Positions 11,891 to 22,562 of a DNA stretch of 64,000 bases are shown piece after piece. The translations under genes were made by a program, and so were the position numbers. Position 1 is the stretch's first letter; each line of letters starts with the position of its first letter. This stretch comes from Leptasterias polaris (Eukaryota; Echinodermata; Asteroidea; Forcipulatida; Asteriidae), in contig JAZGTN010000037.1 of the NCBI GenBank assembly GCA_037783415.1, positions 7,023,001-7,087,000 of the forward strand, written 5' to 3'. A model generated the notes under the pieces. It was not told the origin of the DNA. It made no database searches and saw only the letters and a list, made by a program, of their open reading frames with translations.

Positions 11891-12195
11891 GGCGTGTCGT
11901 GGCCGAGCGATTGAGAGGTCGGGACTCAAGCTCATGGTGTTTCTGATCAGCAGAGTGTTGAGTTCGAGTCCAGGTCGTGGCACTTGTGTCCTTGAGCAAG
12001 ACACTTCTGCTTTGCCCCTTCCAATGGGACATTAAGCCGTAGGTCCCGTGTGCTTGGATTGGTTGGTACAAAAGAACGCAGAACAATTATCGAGGAAGAG
12101 TAGTGTTTCAGGTTCACGTATCAAACACCCAATCTGCAGTGACTATGTCCACTTTGGGAGCCATCCTTGCTTTCATTAATAAAAATAATGACAAC
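11891..12195 (+). mobile_element. tRNA-Leu-like SINE, most complete plus-strand copy
   Basis: The head looks like a tRNA: an A box TGGCCGAGCGATTGAGAGG at 11900-11918, an anticodon region 'gactcaagctc', and a B box GAGTTCGAGTCC at 11960-11971. The order and the CAA-like anticodon context resemble tRNA-Leu(CAA), although a long insert separates the arms. The body reads 'ttgtgtccttgagcaagaca' and 'ttaagccgtaggtcccgtgt', and the tail is 'tttcattaataaaaataat'. The internal polymerase III promoter could still be recognised. It is not a functional tRNA. Confidence 0.75.
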
Positions 12196-13166
12196 GTGTA
12201 ACGGGGTGCACCTTTTTTTGTCCACTTAAAACTGTTTGCTGTTGCAATTTTTTTAATTTTTTTTTACGTTTTTATTGTATTGTCCTTTAATCCTTGGCGG
12301 ATTTTTCGTTTATAGTATCAAATGTAAGCAGGTAACTATCCCACTCCTTAAATGTGGACATTACAAAAAAAGTTGACCGTCAAATCGACCTTAACTCGGG
12401 AAATGCATCTATAAACAAGATTTACGCAATGACTGGTATGCCCCCTTTCTGCACTCTTTTTATGCCGCTTGCTATATGTTTAAATTCAAAGATAACTGGA
12501 CGAGGAGGTAAAAGTAAAAATATATTTTCTGCGTCTAAATAGAAGGGGGAAAATAGTAATAAACATTGAGTCATACTAAATAAAACCTTATAAAATGTAA
12601 AATTCTATTCCGGTAATTTGGCCTTATAAATGTCCAGATTTCAAATGTTTAGAGGGGGCGGGGATGACAGCCGGGGGCACGCACTGACATCAATGTTGAG
12701 TGTTGGGTTCTAGTCCATCCAACCTATTTGTTATCAGATTGCACAATGTCGCAGCGACACAGCGTTATACAGGAATACCATTAGTATACGTTGACCGAAA
12801 CTCCCACTATATGCTTTGATATTAAATTTCAGTTTTTTGCGTATAGTTTCACTAATAAAGATTTCTCAACCCTCCACGGGGCAAACGATCCCTCCTGTCA
12901 ATGAGGTTTCCTCCCCACGAGGTACCTCAAGGTCCCGGACATTGTACAGCGAAGTCGGTTAATAGAGGATTATAATACAATTATGGAACAAATCAATGAG
13001 GGGAAGTGGTCAAAATGGAAACAGTCCAATTCTTCAGGTGGACTGATATAGACATTGATCATGGGTAATGCGTGTAATCTATATTTCTCTCTCGTTTTAA
13101 TTATGCAGTCAGAGCGAGGAATGACAACCCGTATCTTGCCCGTTGTGTTGGTGCAGGTAGACCGAA
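12196..13166. other. Unassigned sequence
   Basis: It holds a 62-residue chance ORF at 12354-12542 and a purine-rich patch near 12650 ('gagggggcggggatg'). No repeat ends were recognised. Confidence 0.35.
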
Positions 13167-13694
13167 GCCCTTTTCGAAATCACGGCTCTGGCTTTAGGCA
13201 GCGTCCCCCTGGTTAAAGGCACTGGACACGTTTGGTAATTACTCAAAATATATATTAGCGTAAAAACTTATTTGGTAACGAGCAACGGAGAGCTGTTGAT
13301 AGTATAACACATTTTGAGAAACGACTCCCTCTGAAGTAACGTAGTTTTTGAGAAAGGGGTAATTTCGCACTAAAATATTTGAATCTGAAAAAGACTTCAG
13401 GCCTGAAGCCTTTTCAGGCATCTGAAAGCACACGAATTTGTGCAACAAGGGTGTTTTTTCTTTCATTATTTTCTTGCAACTTCGATGGCCAATTTAGCCC
13501 AAATTTTCACAGGTTTGTTACTTTATGCATATGCTGGGATACACCAAGTGAGAATACTGGTTTTTGACAATTACCAAACGTGTCCAGTGCCTTTAAGAGA
13601 AGCCCCGTCAATCATCAGCAAGCGCACGTTTTCTAAATGCATGGCGGACCTTAAGACGAAACCCAAGCCGAAACCCTGGTTTCGAAAAGGCCCT
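13167..13694. mobile_element. TTTCGAAA-ended MITE, copy 1, carrying a nested TTAA MITE
   Basis: The left end is 'agcccttttcgaaatcacgg' and the right end is 'aaaccctggtttcgaaaagg', an imperfect inverted repeat. The interior is split by the element at 13213-13595. Related ends occur at 28.96, 40.59 and 60.52 kb. Confidence 0.65.
13213..13595. mobile_element. 383-bp TTAA-bounded palindromic MITE, subfamily A
   Basis: The element begins TTAAAGGCACTGGACACG and ends with its inverted form, CGTGTCCAGTGCCTTTAA. The inverted match continues into GGTAATTACTCAAA on the left and TTTGACAATTACC on the right. TTAA at both edges fits a TTAA target duplication as used by piggyBac-type transposases, but no transposase is present. 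The centre has a second palindrome (CTTCAGGCCTGAAG). Chance ORFs overlap it. It is nested in the TTTCGAAA MITE. Confidence 0.8.
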
Positions 13695-13844
13695 AAAATA
13701 TGTGGGAACTTATGTTGTTATTGAAATCTGGTTGACTTTTGATTTTGAGATTAGATGGGGGTCCAAAAGGGATCATGATGGCTTTATCCTGATTATTTGT
13801 AATCATGTTCAACTCAACGTTGTTAAAAATATCATTGTTGTAAT

Positions 13845-14312
13845 TCTAGTATACTCGGTACTCGTACTCGAGTAATACTCAAGTACCGTTAATTGTGTTC
13901 GTATACTCATAACCGCCTTAGTACTTTACTCGAAATCCACTCGATACTCGATTTCAAAAATGTAATGATTTTCAAGTACTCGTGTGTTTGAAATACGGTT
14001 TTAATTGAGTTGCGTTCATATAAATGTATGTCATTATCAAGGGGATAGAGGAGTAAAGCACTGGCAAAAGGAAACATTTAAGTTAACTGTTTTGTATTCA
14101 TGTTTGATGCATAGCAAGCAGACATTGTCATCTAGAAAACTAGTCAAAATATGTTGATACCTGATTTTGCAGTATTTTTCTTCATCAAGTATTTGTACTC
14201 GTACCTGGAGATCCATGCACTTTGTTCTCGGCTATTGTACTTGATACTCGGCTGTTGAACTCGTCCTCAATGGCCCGAGTATTTGTACTCGGGTACTACT
14301 CTGCCATCCTAG
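13845..14312. repeat. TACTCG-rich element
   Basis: Words such as TACTCGGTACTCGTACTCG on the left (13853-13874) and 'gagtatttgtactcgggtac' on the right recur many times, in both directions. The sequence CTAG lies at both outer edges (about 13846 and 14310). Similar ACTCG-repeat elements are often non-autonomous hAT transposons, but I cannot confirm the 8-bp duplication, so the class is uncertain. Confidence 0.5.
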
Positions 14313-14858
14313 TCCTTTGCATTTGATACCCAACTGAAAAGTAGGTCTGCTTGACTACAACACAGTTAAACATTTAGCCAAGGAAAGTGTCAAGTATTTG
14401 CTGGAAACATCAGAGTTGAAAAGCCTTTCTGTTAGCATCAAGGTTCATCAGAACAGGGACACACGTGGGTTGATACCATCCAACATGAAACCATAATACA
14501 CGCTGTGTGCGGGTTAGTACGTGCACAGTTTCGCAAGTTCAGCCTTTTTAATTGCGTAAGGGTTAGTATTGGGTTAAACTTAATATTTCAAAACTGTTTT
14601 CCCCCCGTTTTTGAAGGATGAGGTAGATTTTAGGTGGTTTTGGGCAATGCTGGCTTTATTCTCTCTTGCTGAGAAATATTATTAGTTAAAAAGATGGACT
14701 TCTTTAATTCAAAGTAGGCACAGTATACACACGAACTACGCGTAGTTTGGTGTGGGTGTCTACCCGCTAGAACCGATGCAAAAGAAATCCGGGTAATTTG
14801 ACAGAGCGATGGTGTCATCGCCTTGCTTTAATACAAAACCAACATGCCATTTTGGGAT
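14313..14858. other. Unassigned sequence
   Basis: No repeat structure or credible ORF was recognised. The right edge abuts the ATT-repeat tail of the minus-strand LINE. Confidence 0.35.
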
Positions 14859-15330
14859 AATAATAATAATGAACCATTCTTGGGAGAGAAGTCTCTATGC
14901 ACTTTGAGATGAAAAAAGAGAAGTTATAGTAAGACAATAGAGACAAGTAAGTAAGTACATGAAGGAACATTTAGTTGACACAGTAAGAAATACTGAAGGC
15001 TATTGCAAAAATAGATGTGTTTTTAGCTTTGTCTTAAATGAATTCACTGTTTGCACTTGTTTTATGTTGTCGGGAAGACTATTCAATAATTCTGCTGCTG
15101 CTACTGCAAAAGCTCTGGCCCCATAAAATCTAGTGAAAGTCGAGCGACATACTAAGAGAGACTTGGATTTTGAGCGGAGATTACAAACTGGATGATATTT
15201 TTGAATGAGGTCTTGGAGATATGTAAGGCTTAAACCTTGCAAACATAAGAATGTTAATGAAAGTAGTCTTATACTGAATACGGTATTTTATCGGAAGCCA
15301 ATGTAATTCACGCAAAATAGGAGAAATGTA
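14859..15330 (-). pseudogene. LINE fragment: reverse transcriptase C-terminus, frameshifted
   Basis: On the minus strand the frame ending at 15000 encodes the standard end of a non-LTR reverse transcriptase. It reads LSLTYLQDLIQKY, then TRFYGARAFAVAAAELLNSL, then SFKTKLKTHLF and stop. Upstream, in a different frame, it reads HWLP-like residues (WLPIKYRIQYK near 15300). A frameshift near 15265-15275 therefore breaks the gene, and the upstream RT and endonuclease domains are missing. The 3' UTR ends in an ATT microsatellite (plus-strand 'ataataataataatg' at 14861). This is a 5'-truncated, dead copy of a CR1/L2/RTE-like LINE; the clade is not resolved. Confidence 0.8.
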
Positions 15331-16985
15331 CGGTCACGCTTTTGAGCACGTGTCACTACAATGACACTATTACGTTTGGTTAAAATTTCTGTACCCAAAC
15401 CAAACGGTGCACTCCTGTGTCCACCATATTTCAAAAAAGACTAGTGGGGACGTCGCTAAAAAACAAGTCCAAACAATGAGAAAACAACGAAAAGTCCTCG
15501 ATTTCCTAGACGTACATGTGGGGGACGGGTGTGGGATCCGTACTGCAGCAGCAGTTTCAACTTTTAAAAATCTGAATAATTATGTTAAAATGCAAATCAA
15601 CGTTGGTTGGATGATATTGGTGTAGCAATGACGATTTTTGAGAGCGTTTTATACCTTGTCTTGAAGGAACCATTGACCAGTCCCGGTATGTGATCGGCTC
15701 GTCAATTTGTTTACATTCATTTGCCAATGAAATTGACCGTGACCGGAGTTCTTCCCTTCATGATTCGAAGTCAAGACGACTCGTCACGGTTAGACTATGA
15801 TCTGATGAGGCCTGAACTTGACAGGTTTCGGTCATGGGAACGTGTAGGTGTGAGTTCGGCCGTGGGGGAGGAGGGGGAGAGGGATGGCGACCTTCACACA
15901 CACACCCACCTATCGTTACGTGACTGGAATACTCGCTAGCTTTCTAAGATGTATACAACTTAAATAAACTATGGGGGTTGTTTAGTTCTTGAAATAAAAC
16001 AAATTAAAAATGAAAGCTTGGCGATGGCGGTTTAAACACCAGAACTGATTCTCTACGGACTAATATATCTGTCTGAATTAGTACTGTCAGAGTTTTGAAA
16101 ACTACTGTCCTCATTTCAGAAGCTGTACGACCTTATTTTTCAGGCACAAAATTACAACTTTGTTTGCCCCAGCAGAAGGTCACAGGCAGTAAAATTGTTT
16201 GTTTGGGGTTTTTTTTAAGAAAAAAAAGAAGGGTATGACTGTTGTAAATTTGTTGGTAGAATTCCACCAATTCCCATGCGAAATTTAACTATCTTACAAT
16301 GACTAATAAATGGCTAGTAAACTTTTACACTCAGTTTTCTTGAAGCACAGCTTTCGGTCACACTTTCGTTACGTCTTTCTTACGAGCACGCAACGCATTG
16401 TAGTTTGATGACGAACAGGTTGAGTTGTATGTAAAACCTTGATCCAAATGAATCTAGTACTAATTTTTTCTGAAAAATTGATAAGCCACAACCGCTTTAA
16501 GCGAGAGTGTGTACATTTCACCACCTTACCAAATCCCACTCTTACTCTACCAAGCATCTGACGATGAGTTTTGAATGCACACTTACACATGCTGTTATCA
16601 TTCCCCCTCTGGCGCGCAGCCCGGCTTGATCCAGTTTATATATATCGAGGACAATCTGCGTATGGATGTATATCAACACATGAGGAGGCATGTCATTGCT
16701 TAAGTATAGACCATGTTTCATGATGCAACTATAGTTGTCATATTCCCTTTATTTACCTTTAATAATGAATACTGTCGTTTATAGTGTAAAGAGGGACCAG
16801 TCTATTTTTTTTCCAAGCTTCTTTTTGGTTCTATTAATGTGGTAGAGAACGTGATACAAAGACGGCTGACATTAAAATGTATGTTACTGTGAAAATACGA
16901 AGCAGTTGGATATCTTTTTGCAGTTATAAGTAGTAATCAATTCTCGTAACCGTTATTCGCATGTGTCGTTGGCATCGTTGGTATC
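15331..16985. other. Unassigned sequence
   Basis: It has several 60-75-residue chance ORFs and a short CA repeat near 15896. No recognised repeat ends or domains. Confidence 0.35.
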
Positions 16986-16989
16986 GTGC

Positions 16990-17290
16990 TTATGATAAAT
17001 GGGTTACCAGCCAACATGCCTCAAGATATACCGTTATTGTTTGTTATAACAACATTAATAATTTATAATATTCGGTTTGTAGTAACACCTTGTGTATATT
17101 ACTTTGCCGTGCAGATTGTTCTTAAGAACTTGTATTGCTGTTTATTCTACTACCGCAGCAGTTGAATAGTAGCCTAATTAAGCCAAGTTCTCATGAACAA
17201 TATACAAAGGAAAGTATTGTATGCACACGGTGTTACTGTACATTGATACCTCACCAGGTTAAATGCCTCAAAACCCATTACTAATAATCA
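16990..17290. repeat. Foldback repeat
   Basis: The inner arms are 'gtaacaccttgtgtatatta' with 'gattgttcttaagaacttgt', against 'caagttctcatgaacaatat' with 'tgcacacggtgttac' (17083-17238). The outer flanks carry 'aaatgggtt..gcctcaagatat' and 'gatacctc..gcctcaaaacccatt', a looser inverted match. The right part recurs near 10.12 kb. Confidence 0.5.
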
Positions 17291-17324
17291 TAAGTATACA
17301 TTTAGGGTCTTCCAACAAAGAAGC

Positions 17325-17331
17325 ATAACAT

Positions 17332-17370
<39 letters not shown>

Positions 17371-17705
17371 AAACTTATAAAGCGCACAAATCCATCAAAG
17401 TGCTCATGGCGCTAAATACAAACAATAACATACACAATGTACAATAACCAAAATAGAAACGTAAGCCTAAGCTAAGAAGAAATCCAGAACATGTGGTAGA
17501 GAAATACAATACAAATGCAATATCTAAGAAAACATCGACGGTAAAAATCAAACCATTTACTCAAATACTTGATTGAAAAGATGTGTCTTAAGGTTTTTTT
17601 TAAATTGGGGTAAAGAAACAGATGATTTTACTAGTGCTGGCAATGGATTAGTTCCTTAAGTTAAAAGGAAATAAACAACGCAACTGGTTTTCTGCCGTTG
17701 ATGTT
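17325..17705 (-). pseudogene. LINE fragment: last residues of RT and 3' UTR
   Basis: Minus-strand translation of about 17553-17645 reads PALVKSSVSLPQFKKNLKTH, then LFNQVFE and stop, the typical end of a non-LTR reverse transcriptase. The 3' UTR ends with GTGCGCTTTATAAG and an ATT repeat (plus strand TAATAATAA... at 17338-17369). Only the extreme 3' end is present. The tail motif is shared with the SINE at 44.4 kb. Confidence 0.75.
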
Positions 17706-18904
17706 CAAATTCTGATCAGTAGCGAAAACATTGGAGGGGGGGGGGGCACAAAGGGCCAGCGCACTTTCTTGCCTAGGGGGCACCTCGAACCATTTTAAAC
17801 TGTAGTTTGTGTTTCCTTTTTTTTAAAGCAAGATTTTCGTTATTCCTGTTACATATTTTAATATCATGAAAAGTAATCTGAAAAAAGTTGAGTAATAAGC
17901 ACCTCATAAAATATAATAAAATGCAACATTTTATTTCTGTAATTGTTTAATCTCAAGGGTTCAAGGGTCCAGAATCAAAACGGGGGCGTGGGACGTACAT
18001 CAGTTGGAAGGGGGAGGGGGGCATGGAAACGTGCTCCCCCCCCCCCCCCCCCCGTGTCCCGTCCCCACATATTTACATTACTGGCTATGAAATCCTTTTC
18101 CGAGTAGCTCCGAGTTTGTGTTTCACTGGTGGGTTGTACGGTATGTCTATCAAAGACTAGAATGAAAAATATTCATTTATTCTTCCAAAAATCAATGATA
18201 TAAATACTTCTTTAAAGCTGATTCCTTCGCTTTTCAAACGACCCACATCCTGTGACCCATTCCGTTCATTCGGTCACTCAGGGTGTAAAATGAGTGGTCT
18301 GAACTCTGCCTCAGTCATCAACCAATCCTGCTACTATACCTTGATTGACCCCGAGATACAGACTAATCAGGTACGCAATACGTCTACCACTCCATTGCGT
18401 GACAAACAGCTGCTAGTTCATCGCAACCTTTGGTCGTTTTAATCATCGCAATGTCTCCTTAATTAGTGGCAAGATTGGGATTCATGTGTTTAGACTATAA
18501 TGTTTTTCTTTGAAATACACCTTGCATGTTTTGTTTTTTCAATTTCAAAACTCATTTTAACTAAAAGCGGAAAATAGATATGTTTGTTGCCGAACATTCA
18601 TTTAACATGTAACCAGTCTGCAACCTTTCTAAACACGTGGGTATTATATAGGCTAGGCATTCAAGTTACTCTTCATCTAAGTAACTGGCCAATTAGAGTT
18701 TAGAAAAGTTCTTGCGATATGGAAGGAGAACCATAAAGCACTGCGATTGGTCAACAGCTCCGAGCAACGATAAATGCGTTTCACGCACGCGCAGTGGACA
18801 ATCAGGATACAGTCACCCCTTCGTAACCCCCCCAAATATCCGTAAGAAAAGGGTTCCTTGATACATTAACATGAATTCTAAATTCCTGAATCTATTTATG
18901 TCTC
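17706..18904. other. Unassigned sequence with poly-G and poly-C tracts
   Basis: A G tract lies near 17737-17745 and 18 C lie at 18036-18053. A G-rich stretch precedes the C tract ('ggaagggggaggggggcatg'). No gene or repeat boundary was recognised. Confidence 0.4.
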
Positions 18905-19372
18905 ATGCTCCCGATCAATTGGGGGGGGGGGAGGGGGGTGGGGGGGTGGGGGGGTAGTAGAAGTTACTCGAAGGGAAAAAGCCTTTCCAAAGTCAACATC
19001 GAATTAGTTCGACATGATTGGCTTGAAAAGTTGAAAAGTGCATTGCAGCCGTTCCGAGGTTTTGTCATTGGTTTGATTTGTTGGCTTACTTCAACCGGTT
19101 ATCAGGTGAGGTTAAACCAACAGGAGACTTGCATCAGACTGATACAAGCTGCGATCAGAGAAGATTGTCACATACCGAAAACACATCATGCATTCGATCT
19201 AAAAGAAGCATATCCAATGCTTGAAGCTGTTTTTAGAACACAGTCAAGTGGCCTTTTTATTTTCCTGTCAGTGAGTTCTCTATCTTTGGCAACTCTTGGT
19301 TCCAGTCCAAGCTATCCTCAACGCTGTAGCGAGACAAGAGCACTTTCACTTTTGACAATCAGGTCATTCTAA
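18905..19372 (+). CDS. Possible ORF, 155 residues, unknown
   Basis: This is the longest open frame outside the LTR retrotransposon and the low-complexity repeats. The first ~20 residues come from the G-rich tract at 18921-18955 (GGGRGVGGWGG), so the listed start is suspect and is not an ATG. The middle (DWLEKLKSALQPFRG, RLIQAAIREDCHIPKTHHAF) looks protein-like but I recognise no family. The last part is a leucine/serine-rich hydrophobic stretch. It has no neighbours, promoter or splice signals that I can point to. It could be a chance frame, a decayed exon or a transposon relic. Confidence 0.15.
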   Translation: MLPINWGGGRGVGGWGGSRSYSKGKSLSKVNIELVRHDWLEKLKSALQPFRGFVIGLICWLTSTGYQVRLNQQETCIRLIQAAIREDCHIPKTHHAFDLKEAYPMLEAVFRTQSSGLFIFLSVSSLSLATLGSSPSYPQRCSETRALSLLTIRSF

Positions 19373-19532
19373 AGAAGTTTGTTCTTAAAGTACTCTTCGA
19401 AAAATCTCTGATACCCGCGAATGTTATGTTTAAAAATGGGTTGATTATTACAAAGGACCTCATGTGTTTAAAAATTGTTTTGGCCTATCAGCGGTTTTGC
19501 AAGAAGTATATTCTCGTTAAGAATATCTAGTT

Positions 19533-19640
19533 TTCAATTCAATTCAATTCAATTCAAAGCAACGTTTATTTCCACATATCATCATCAAAAAGTACAGTCA
19601 ATTATATATGAATGTGGAGGCACGTTCCAAAAAGCGGGGC
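19533..19640 (-). repeat. LINE/SINE tail remnant with an AATTC pentanucleotide array
   Basis: The plus strand shows TCAATTCAATTCAATTCAA (19534-19557) followed by 'gcaacgtttatttccacat'. This is the reverse complement of a retroposon end, polyadenylation-like region then (TTGAA)n. A plus-strand version of the same pattern ends at 60.35 kb. No coding part is recognised. Confidence 0.45.
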
Positions 19641-19834
19641 TTGTCAAGGAACATTTTCAGTAAAAACGCCTTACAACCAAGCCTTTGAAAATTTCGAAAA
19701 GTCAGATAAAACGGTCTATACACTGCATTTGGGTGGCCATTCGAAATTAAACCAGAGGGAAACATTTCCTCTCACAATGTATCAGAGGGAAAGTATAGTA
19801 ACGGTAGTTTTTTCATTTTGAATGATAAAAGGGC

Positions 19835-20125
19835 ACAGGACTCAATCTGTGGTGTTTCGGATCAGCAGAGTGTGGGTTTGAGTCCCATTTGAGAAAGATT
19901 CTTTGTCACCATTGCTTTGTCTTTCGGATTGGACAACCATAGCTCATGTGTACTAGGATTGGTGATGCATTTAAAAGAACCCAAACCACTTGTCGTGGAA
20001 GAGTATAGGGGTTAACCCTGTGTTTCTGGTTCACATAGTACCCTTTTCTACACTTTTCCCGAGGCTTGCGAGCTACACTGATTCAGTTCACTAATGAGCC
20101 AGCTTTGGTTTCATTACCAAGAAAA
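19835..20125 (+). mobile_element. tRNA-derived SINE, copy 3
   Basis: It contains 'ggtgtttcggatcagcagag' and 'tgtgggtttgagtccca', a B-box-like sequence. The body reads 'aaaagaacccaaaccacttg', the end 'gaggcttgcgagctacactg', and the tail 'tttcattaccaagaaaataa'. The order matches the SINE at 11.9 kb. The A-box end is decayed and the 'cttgacac' block is altered. Confidence 0.65.
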
Positions 20126-21440
20126 TAACAAAAGAAACGAAGAAAACAATCTTCAAACAATGTGGATGAATAATAATCTTCATACAATGTGAGGTGTGCT
20201 TTCACAGCTTGTTGTTCTTATGTTATACCCAAACACGTTGATGCCTTTTAAAGCCTTGAAGTTCAGTCAACTGAGAAAATCAACCCGTGCACACTAAAGA
20301 AAGTCTTCCGAGCAGCAACAAAAAACAATGATTGCTCATCTACACACACTCCCTCTCTCTCTCTCGAAAAACAAGTGTTCTCGGTTACTATGAATTAGAT
20401 ATCACGTTACCCTTCCTTGTTCCACTTTCCCTGGACCACAGAGCGCGGGAAATGCGTTCACCATCCTCTTACTTGTGGATTATCTGATCATAGAGAATAC
20501 CCTACACGCGTATCGATTAACTGTATTTGACTTTTGGGGAATTCCGGTCAGCGGGATATAGGTCCCAATTATTCTAGATCTATAAAAAGAAAAATAACAC
20601 ACCACTGTCTGCTTTTTGGTGTGTCCTCGATGAATCCTACACAAGGCCATTAATCCTGGACCTCGCTCGTTTCCAGAATGTGAGTCCGTGTTTTCCCACC
20701 TTGAGACGAAATACAACCATAGAAAAGCTAGATGTGTTTTGTGACCATGATTGGACGCGTGTGGGTTCAAACAGAAGGCAGTGTGGTTTGTAATTAATCT
20801 GTAATTGAACCCTACAATGCCCATGAAACAATCTCAAGTTGACTGTATTTGATAGCGGGTGTTGGGTTGAAGTATACGAACAAAACGAAGCCGGTTCTGG
20901 ACGCGAGTGATTTCCGCCGATACATAACCATAATAGCAATCTGCACAGATCACTAGCGAGTAATTTATAGTCGCTTGATGCTACAAAATGACCCTGTCTT
21001 AAAAGGGGTTTCGTGCTCAGGCGCTAACCTTAATTAAATTCCAACTAAAGAAGTCATTAATTTGATCTATGATGGTTCGCTGCTCACTATGATGCGAGGT
21101 GAACATTATTGGGCATGTTCAGCACTCACTGTTGCGACAACGTTGACACAGTCACCGTTTTGGCTGCTCGGGATTTTTGTATTTTTCGCTGCTCTCTGAA
21201 TTCCTTACTAGCAAGGAAATCTTTTTGTGTAAGACGGCTATGAATAAATAAACACATAAATCCAGTTTTGTTCCCTTAAAAAAACATACTGCCTCGTTGT
21301 GGTGTATTCAGTTTGGATTGAAGAAAACAAGATGCCAATTGATGACAAAGTTCATTCCTGAGTGATTAAAAAGTTTGCTGAAAGTGTTTAGAAGTGTTTC
21401 CGGTTCATGTGAAATTTTGATGAGAGGGTGGGGGTGCGGA
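20126..21440. other. Unassigned sequence
   Basis: Overlapping minus-strand frames of 114 and 100 residues (20480-20939) have no recognisable domain. A CT repeat lies at 20347-20364. The word 'gactgtatttga' recurs at 20518 and 20840 inside this stretch. Confidence 0.35.
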
Positions 21441-21443
21441 CGC

Positions 21444-21526
21444 CTGAAGGGGAAGGGGGTTGGGTTCGTGATGTGACTAAATGCTTTCATTTAGTCACAT
21501 CACGAACCCAACCCCCTCCCCTTCAG
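21444..21526. repeat. Near-perfect 40-bp inverted repeat with a 4-nt loop
   Basis: The left arm at 21444-21483 and right arm at 21488-21526 are reverse complements apart from one single-base indel, and CTTT lies between them. The arms include 'ttgggttcgtgatgtgac'. An arm this exact with so short a loop suggests a recent inverted duplication, a cruciform-prone hairpin, or a fold-back sequencing artefact. Confidence 0.85.
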
Positions 21527-22562
21527 GAATGGCAAAATGGCAAAATGGGTTAAAGTTACAGTCGTCTGCTCAGAACTATAAGGTCCTTAATTGCAATTTC
21601 ATATTCGTAATGATCAAAAGGTCATTAAATGAAAAATGTGTATATTATTACTTGAACAAAATAATCAAAATCAAGAAATAATATTTTTACCTAGAAAAGG
21701 AAAGCTTCTTTTTGCCAAACAATTACTTTGAAGACCACTCTTGATAAACTCCGTTTACCAGGAGCTCCAAAATATGCAAAAGCAATTTTATGAAACCCAT
21801 ACAAACTGCACTAATGACCTGAGCAGACGCAGTATTCTTTTCTGTGATTTTTGTATTTGGTTTATTTTACCATTGTGTGAAATATCCATTGAGGAACAAC
21901 AAAAAAACATCCACCGTGCGCCTCTCATTTTTTTTTTCAGCAATGAAAAAGTTAACGCTTTTTGTATAAGTTAGGCTAAGGTGTTTATTTTTATGTCATT
22001 TACTGCAGTTATTTTGTAAACGTTTCACCTGTTGTATGAGTTTCAAATCCAATACATCTTTCGAGCCGCGAGTTGTTGTTTGTGATATAGCTTATTAAAT
22101 GAGACTTAAAATAAAGGAAAAAATGAAAAAAAATATAAAAAATAAAAAATGAAATGGTCTGAGCGTCTTACTCTGGTGCTCGGTATCACAAAGTTGCAGA
22201 CACCATGCTGAGCCTTTTTGTTGATATTAAGCAAAAGTGGTAGGGGAACAATACAGCAGTGTATACCACTTGTAAGATTGGCTGGTTATGTTATGATATA
22301 TCGGCAAATGCATTTGTAGTCAGCAAATTTGTGTAGTAACAGAAAGACGACTAGCTTAACAAATCTGTAAGGAACTACACAGCGAATTGGAGTAGAAGAT
22401 TTTCGATATAGAAATGGGTTCACTAGCCGAGATACCACTTTACTTGTGGCAAGTTCCTCATTTTTGCCTAACAACATTTAGCAACATTTTAGCAACATTT
22501 GCAAACGTTATCAAATTGGGCCTTGGACCCCCATAAACCACCGCTCATACTGTTTAGTGGCT
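21527..22562. other. Unassigned AT-rich sequence
   Basis: It holds chance ORFs of 60-77 residues and a short direct repeat, 'tttagcaacat', near 22476-22500. No repeat boundaries were recognised. Confidence 0.35.

Noticed and set aside
11891..11985. A functional tRNA-Leu gene
   Set aside because: A and B boxes are present, but the arms are spaced and altered and the sequence continues into a SINE body with other copies in the window.
20480..20939. 114- and 100-residue minus-strand ORFs
   Set aside because: They overlap in two frames, lack domains, and sit in sequence with no other sign of coding.
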